This document shows, piece after piece, positions 60,530-64,000 of a DNA stretch of 64,000 nucleotides. A program made the translations under genes and the position numbers. Source of the stretch: Verrucomicrobium sp. BvORR034 (lineage in GTDB: Bacteria > Verrucomicrobiota > Verrucomicrobiia > Verrucomicrobiales > Verrucomicrobiaceae). Each line of letters opens with the position of its first letter. The first letter of the stretch is position 1. Below the pieces are notes generated by a model, which was given only the letters and a program-made list of their open reading frames with translations, searched no databases and was not told the DNA's origin. The stretch lies in the NCBI RefSeq assembly GCF_000739635.1, contig NZ_BATQ01000155.1:1-64000 (forward strand), given 5' to 3'.

Positions 60530-61969
60530 ATGTCAAAAAGCGATTTCGGACTCATCGGCCTTGCCGTGATGGGCCAGAACCTTGTCCTGAATGTGGAAAG
60601 CCGCGGCTTCCAGGTTTCTGTTTTCAACCGTACCGGCTCCGTCACCGACGAGTTCATCGCCAAGCATCCGGGCAAGAAACTGGTGGGCGCGAAGACTCTG
60701 GAAGAGTTCGTGCAGAGCCTGGCCACTCCCCGGAAGATCCAGATCATGGTGAAGTCCACCGCGGTGAAGGACAGCGACCGTGACGCTGTGGACGCGGTGA
60801 TCGAGCAGCTCATCCCCCTCCTGGACAAGGGCGACATCGTCATCGACGGCGGCAACAGCTTCTACCAGACCACCGAGCGCCGCGACGCTTACCTCAGCGA
60901 AAAAGGCCTCCGCTTCATCGGCGCCGGCGTTTCCGGCGGTGAAGAAGGCGCCCGCAAAGGCCCCTCCATCATGCCCGGCGGCCCTGCCAGCACCTGGGAG
61001 GTGATGAAGCCCATCTTTGAAAGCATCTCCGCCAAGGTGGACGGTGAGCCCTGCGTCATCCACATCGGCCCCGGCGGCGCCGGCCACTATGTGAAGATGA
61101 TCCACAACGGCATCGAGTACGGCGACATGCAGCTCATCTGCGAAGCCTACAACATCTTCAAGCACGCTGGTTTCACGACCGCAGAGATCGCTGCAATCTT
61201 CAACGAGTGGAACGAAGGCGACCTCCAGAGCTACCTCATCCAGATCACCGGCAAGGCCCTCGAGCAGGTGGACGCCGAGACCGGCAAGTCCGTCGTCGAG
61301 CTCATCGTGGACAAGGCCGGCCAGAAAGGCACCGGCCAGTGGACGCTCCTCAACGCCGCGGAAAACGCGGTGGTGATCAGCACCATCAACGCCGCTGTGG
61401 AGGCCCGCATCCTCTCCAGCCAGAAGAAGCAGCGTGTGGCAGCCAGCAAAGAGCTGACCGGCCCGACTGCCAACATCACGACCGACAAGGCTGAGCTGGT
61501 GAAGAAGGTGCACGACGCCCTCTACGCCTCCAAAATCATCTCCTACGCACAGGGTCTGGACCTCATCAAGACCATGGGCGAGAAGAAGAGCTGGGGCCTC
61601 GACCTCGGCCGCATCGCCGCCATCTGGCGGGGTGGTTGCATCATCCGTGCTCGTTTCCTCAACCGCATCACGGACGCCTACCGCACCAACGCCAGCCTGG
61701 TGAACCTGATGCTCGACCCGTTCTTCAAGGGCGTGCTCAGCGAGACCCAGCAAAACTGGCGCGAAGTGGTGTCCCTCGCCACCCTGAACGGCATCCCCGC
61801 TCCGGCCTTCTCCGCCTCTCTGGGCTACTACGACAGCTACCGCGCCGAGCGTCTGCCGGCGAACCTGCTCCAGGCCCAGCGTGACTTCTTCGGTGCTCAC
61901 ACCTATGAGCGCCTGGACAAGCCCGAAGGCGAGTTCTTCCACACCGAGTGGCCTGAGGTGATTGGGTGA
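60530..61969 (+). CDS. gnd: 6-phosphogluconate dehydrogenase, decarboxylating
   Basis: 479 residues from the ATG at 60530 (MSKSDFGLIGLAVMGQNL). The NADP-binding GLAVMGQNL is at 10-18; substrate motifs are GGNSFYQTTERR, FIGAGVSGGEEGARKGPSIMPGG and GHYVKMIHNGIEYGDMQ (catalytic K189, N193); LNRITDAY is near the C-terminus. It makes ribulose 5-phosphate, CO2 and NADPH in the oxidative pentose phosphate pathway. A strong terminator follows at 62013. Confidence 0.97.
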   Translation: MSKSDFGLIGLAVMGQNLVLNVESRGFQVSVFNRTGSVTDEFIAKHPGKKLVGAKTLEEFVQSLATPRKIQIMVKSTAVKDSDRDAVDAVIEQLIPLLDKGDIVIDGGNSFYQTTERRDAYLSEKGLRFIGAGVSGGEEGARKGPSIMPGGPASTWEVMKPIFESISAKVDGEPCVIHIGPGGAGHYVKMIHNGIEYGDMQLICEAYNIFKHAGFTTAEIAAIFNEWNEGDLQSYLIQITGKALEQVDAETGKSVVELIVDKAGQKGTGQWTLLNAAENAVVISTINAAVEARILSSQKKQRVAASKELTGPTANITTDKAELVKKVHDALYASKIISYAQGLDLIKTMGEKKSWGLDLGRIAAIWRGGCIIRARFLNRITDAYRTNASLVNLMLDPFFKGVLSETQQNWREVVSLATLNGIPAPAFSASLGYYDSYRAERLPANLLQAQRDFFGAHTYERLDKPEGEFFHTEWPEVIG

Positions 61970-62012
61970 TTTGGGTGGCAGGCAATGCCTGACTGATTGA
62001 TTGTTAATTGAG

Positions 62013-62048
62013 AGCGGGAGATGGCGTTGGCCGTCTCCCGCTTTTTTG
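62013..62048 (+). terminator. Intrinsic terminator of gnd
   Basis: AGCGGGAGA and TCTCCCGCT pair around TGGCGTTGGCCG (itself able to fold), followed by TTTTTT. It lies about 44 bp after the gnd stop. Confidence 0.92.
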
Positions 62049-62633
62049 TTGGGGGAGCGGAAGGATTTGGAACCGCTAACGGACGCTCACAGACGCTTAC
62101 TTCAGCTGCGGATAAGGAGAAACAAACGAACCACTCATGGACACTGATATGACACTAATGGAAGGCGGAAGGGTGTTCGGGGGGATTGTGCAAACTTCAG
62201 ATTGGCGTAGTCGATCAGCGGTAGCGAGGCCTGCGCAGACTGAAGGTTCGGCTTATGACTGGAGTCAAAGGGCTGATGGCATTGCCGTTTCCTTCAACCC
62301 CAAGAATATCACGGCACGCCGTTCTGGAGGCCAGGAAACATAAAACCGCGGAGCGCGATTGCGTCATTGCATCGAACCCGGAGGGTTCCATGTCGGCATC
62401 ATTATCTTCAACAGACAGCTTGGTGCTGCCATCCCTGAATGTAGGCTGCACTCTCTACGGATCCCAACCTCTGCATCACTTCCTGTAAGAGCATGCGAGC
62501 ATCTCAACCCTTTGTGCCTTTGTGAGGATAAAGGCTTCTTGCTCCGGCGAACCGGGCCGATTGCCAATCGGCGGCACAGCAGATTAACAATCTGCGCTAC
62601 CATGCTGCCACGCGTTTCGTGCCATTTGGTTTC

Positions 62634-62716
62634 CGTCCCGGAGGGACGCTGGACTTTAGCCGGTGGTGACAACCACCGGATTTCGACGCCCCCTCACCTC
62701 GCGTCCCGGAGGGACG
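62634..62716. repeat. Double-palindrome element, copy 4
   Basis: CGTCCCGGAGGGACG palindromes at 62634 and 62702 (68 bp apart) with GCCGGTGGTGACAACCACC between them. Confidence 0.9.
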
Positions 62717-62792
62717 CCGGATCGCGGCGACTCCTCTCCTCCTCCCATTTGCCGCTTGCCAGAAACTCTCCCGATCCGCATGATTCCATGCC

Positions 62793-64000
62793 ATGATCGA
62801 CGGAATTCATCCTGCCGTGCGCTGCTGGTTTTTTGCCATCGTGGCCATGTCGTTCTGGCCGGGCGTGCCCACCCGCAGCCCTGCGGAAACGTCCAACACC
62901 TTTGACTCCCTCCGCATCGACGGGGTGGCGTTCTCGACCAAGGACGAAATGGTGGTCGAAGGTTTCATCGTCAATACCAGCCCCTACCGCAGCTCCGCCA
63001 AGGTGGCGATGAGCGCTGTGCGTATCAACGGCAGGGGCAACTCCGATGAACTTTGCTTTCACCTCATCGGCAGCCCGGATGAAGGCGAGAGCAAGAAGCT
63101 CAAGAAGGGGGACTGGATCTCGGTCAAGGGGCACTGGGGGCGATGCCTCAAGGCGGGCCCACTGCTGAACATCGGCTTCAATGTCACGGAGTTTCAACGC
63201 ATTCCCGCGGTCCCGCAGCGGTTCAAAGACTTTTCGGACCGGGATTGCGAAATGACCGGCACCGCGGTGGCGGGTGGCAAGCTCAAGTGCCAGGAGGAAC
63301 AGGCAGCCATCGACGGGCTCTCTCAATGGCCACCCGACCTGCTCAACAAGGAGGTGGTCGTCCGGGGACGGTTGCACCCCACCGGCACCGGATGGCAGTG
63401 GCAAAACGCCCAGTGGCATGCCGCCTCGCTCGCTGAGAGGATCGGCCAGGAGGTGGTGCTCACCGGGGGCCTGCGAAGCATGAACGGCGTCTGGTGGTTC
63501 CAATGCAAGGGGGATGAAGAGCGCATCTGCCTCACCTCGGCAGAGGGCCGTGTGCTCACGTTCAACTCAGACCACCATGGCGGGAGTGCCCGGGTCACGG
63601 GTCGGCTCGTCCGCCAGTTGCGACCCGCTCTGGATCAAATCACCACCAAGGTGGACCGCGACCTCGTGCCCCAGTACACCGTGCTTGGTGCGAGGGTAGA
63701 ACAGCTCGACCCCGAGGGTGGCGGATGGAGCAGCCACTGGATCTCCGGCAAGCCTGTTCCCATGCGTGATGGTCTGCCTGTGCTGGAGGCCGTACGCGCG
63801 GTCTTCAACGGCTATCTGGGAGGCGAGACCAGGGCCATGCTGATGCGCGCTCACAACGATGATGTGATCGAATTTCTGCAACGGGATGGCTCCGCGAAGA
63901 GGACGGCCTTCCTGGCTGCGCAGATGGAGGCGCCCGGGATCGATCCCACGCTCAAGCTGCTCTATGCAAGCCTGCTGGCCGCACGCAACGATGAACGGGG
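62793..64000 (+). CDS. Unknown exported protein (C-terminus beyond window)
   Basis: An open frame from the ATG at 62793 runs to the right edge (402 complete codons). The N-terminus MIDGIHPAVRCWFFAIVAMS looks like a signal or membrane anchor, followed by soluble sequence with repeated short phrases of the type VVEGFIVN, WISVKGHW, EVVVRGRLH and EVVLTGGLR, which suggest repeated OB-like beta domains. No family is recognised. It starts 77 bp after a double-palindrome element. Confidence 0.65.
   Translation, partial: MIDGIHPAVRCWFFAIVAMSFWPGVPTRSPAETSNTFDSLRIDGVAFSTKDEMVVEGFIVNTSPYRSSAKVAMSAVRINGRGNSDELCFHLIGSPDEGESKKLKKGDWISVKGHWGRCLKAGPLLNIGFNVTEFQRIPAVPQRFKDFSDRDCEMTGTAVAGGKLKCQEEQAAIDGLSQWPPDLLNKEVVVRGRLHPTGTGWQWQNAQWHAASLAERIGQEVVLTGGLRSMNGVWWFQCKGDEERICLTSAEGRVLTFNSDHHGGSARVTGRLVRQLRPALDQITTKVDRDLVPQYTVLGARVEQLDPEGGGWSSHWISGKPVPMRDGLPVLEAVRAVFNGYLGGETRAMLMRAHNDDVIEFLQRDGSAKRTAFLAAQMEAPGIDPTLKLLYASLLAARNDER

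Larger units (their letters stand above)
61970..62792. other. Gene-free interval with terminator and repeats
   Basis: After the gnd terminator, 62049-62370 shows nothing recognised. GAACCCGGAGGGTTCC (62374-62389) matches the core of the 152-bp repeats. GCCGATTGCCAATCGGC and AGCAGATTAACAATCTGC (~62569-62597) are small hairpins. A double-palindrome element is at 62634-62716. Confidence 0.65.

Overview
The window is a GC-rich bacterial chromosome segment. It most resembles Verrucomicrobiota, probably a Verrucomicrobium-like member of the Verrucomicrobiaceae. The reasons are a proton-pumping complex I set with separate nuoC and nuoD, many secreted PQQ-like propeller and delta-60 repeat proteins, an NPCBM-domain protease, a Planctomycete/Verrucomicrobium-type ECF sigma factor, protein kinases encoded beside a type III secretion chaperone, and almost no Shine-Dalgarno motifs. 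The phylum call is inference; there is no rRNA gene here to confirm it.

Layout. At 1-2155 are a partial secreted protein and trpE. At 2915-12296, minus strand, is nuoGHIJKLMN, ended by a perfect intrinsic terminator. At 12297-24556 an island separates this block from nuoDEF (24557-27744, same strand, with its own terminator). The island holds a PAS/AraC regulator, a CesT-type secretion chaperone, two large Ser/Thr kinases, one related pseudokinase, a divergent ECF sigma factor and about 1.8 kb of gene-free repeats. At 28119-38300 are a serine hydrolase, small conserved proteins (a four-helix membrane protein, YCII, DUF1801), a secreted metzincin-like protease and a 1392-residue delta-60 surface protein. 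At 38610-48699 is a peptide and hydroxyproline catabolic cluster: serine deaminase, a DapA-family lyase, aminopeptidase P, 4-hydroxyproline epimerase, a DPP-IV-like peptidase, a POT peptide transporter and a D-amino acid dehydrogenase. At 49239-49652 is an orphan SUKH protein. At 50200-54458 a tightly coupled four-gene operon (aminotransferase, glycosyltransferase, ATP-grasp ligase, amidohydrolase) lies divergent to a second PAS/AraC regulator. At 55760-64000 are two PQQ-like propeller proteins, pgsA, an orphan, moaE, gnd with a strong terminator, and a partial unknown protein.

How the genes work together. The strongest candidate for an undescribed system is the chaperone-kinase-kinase-pseudokinase cassette. 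The chaperone implies that the kinases are secreted type III effectors, and the pseudokinase may be a regulatory or scaffold paralogue. The peptide cluster reads as import and breakdown of proline- and hydroxyproline-rich (collagen-like) peptides. The four-gene operon looks like an unrecognised small biosynthetic pathway.

The intergenic DNA is a mosaic of at least nine dispersed repeat families. They include heptamer tandem arrays, an ~85-bp element with two palindromes at a fixed 70-bp spacing, ~235-bp direct repeats flanking the giant delta-60 gene, and long inverted repeats built from CTTCAAA/TTTGAAG words. No tRNA, rRNA, CRISPR array, transposase or phage gene was found.
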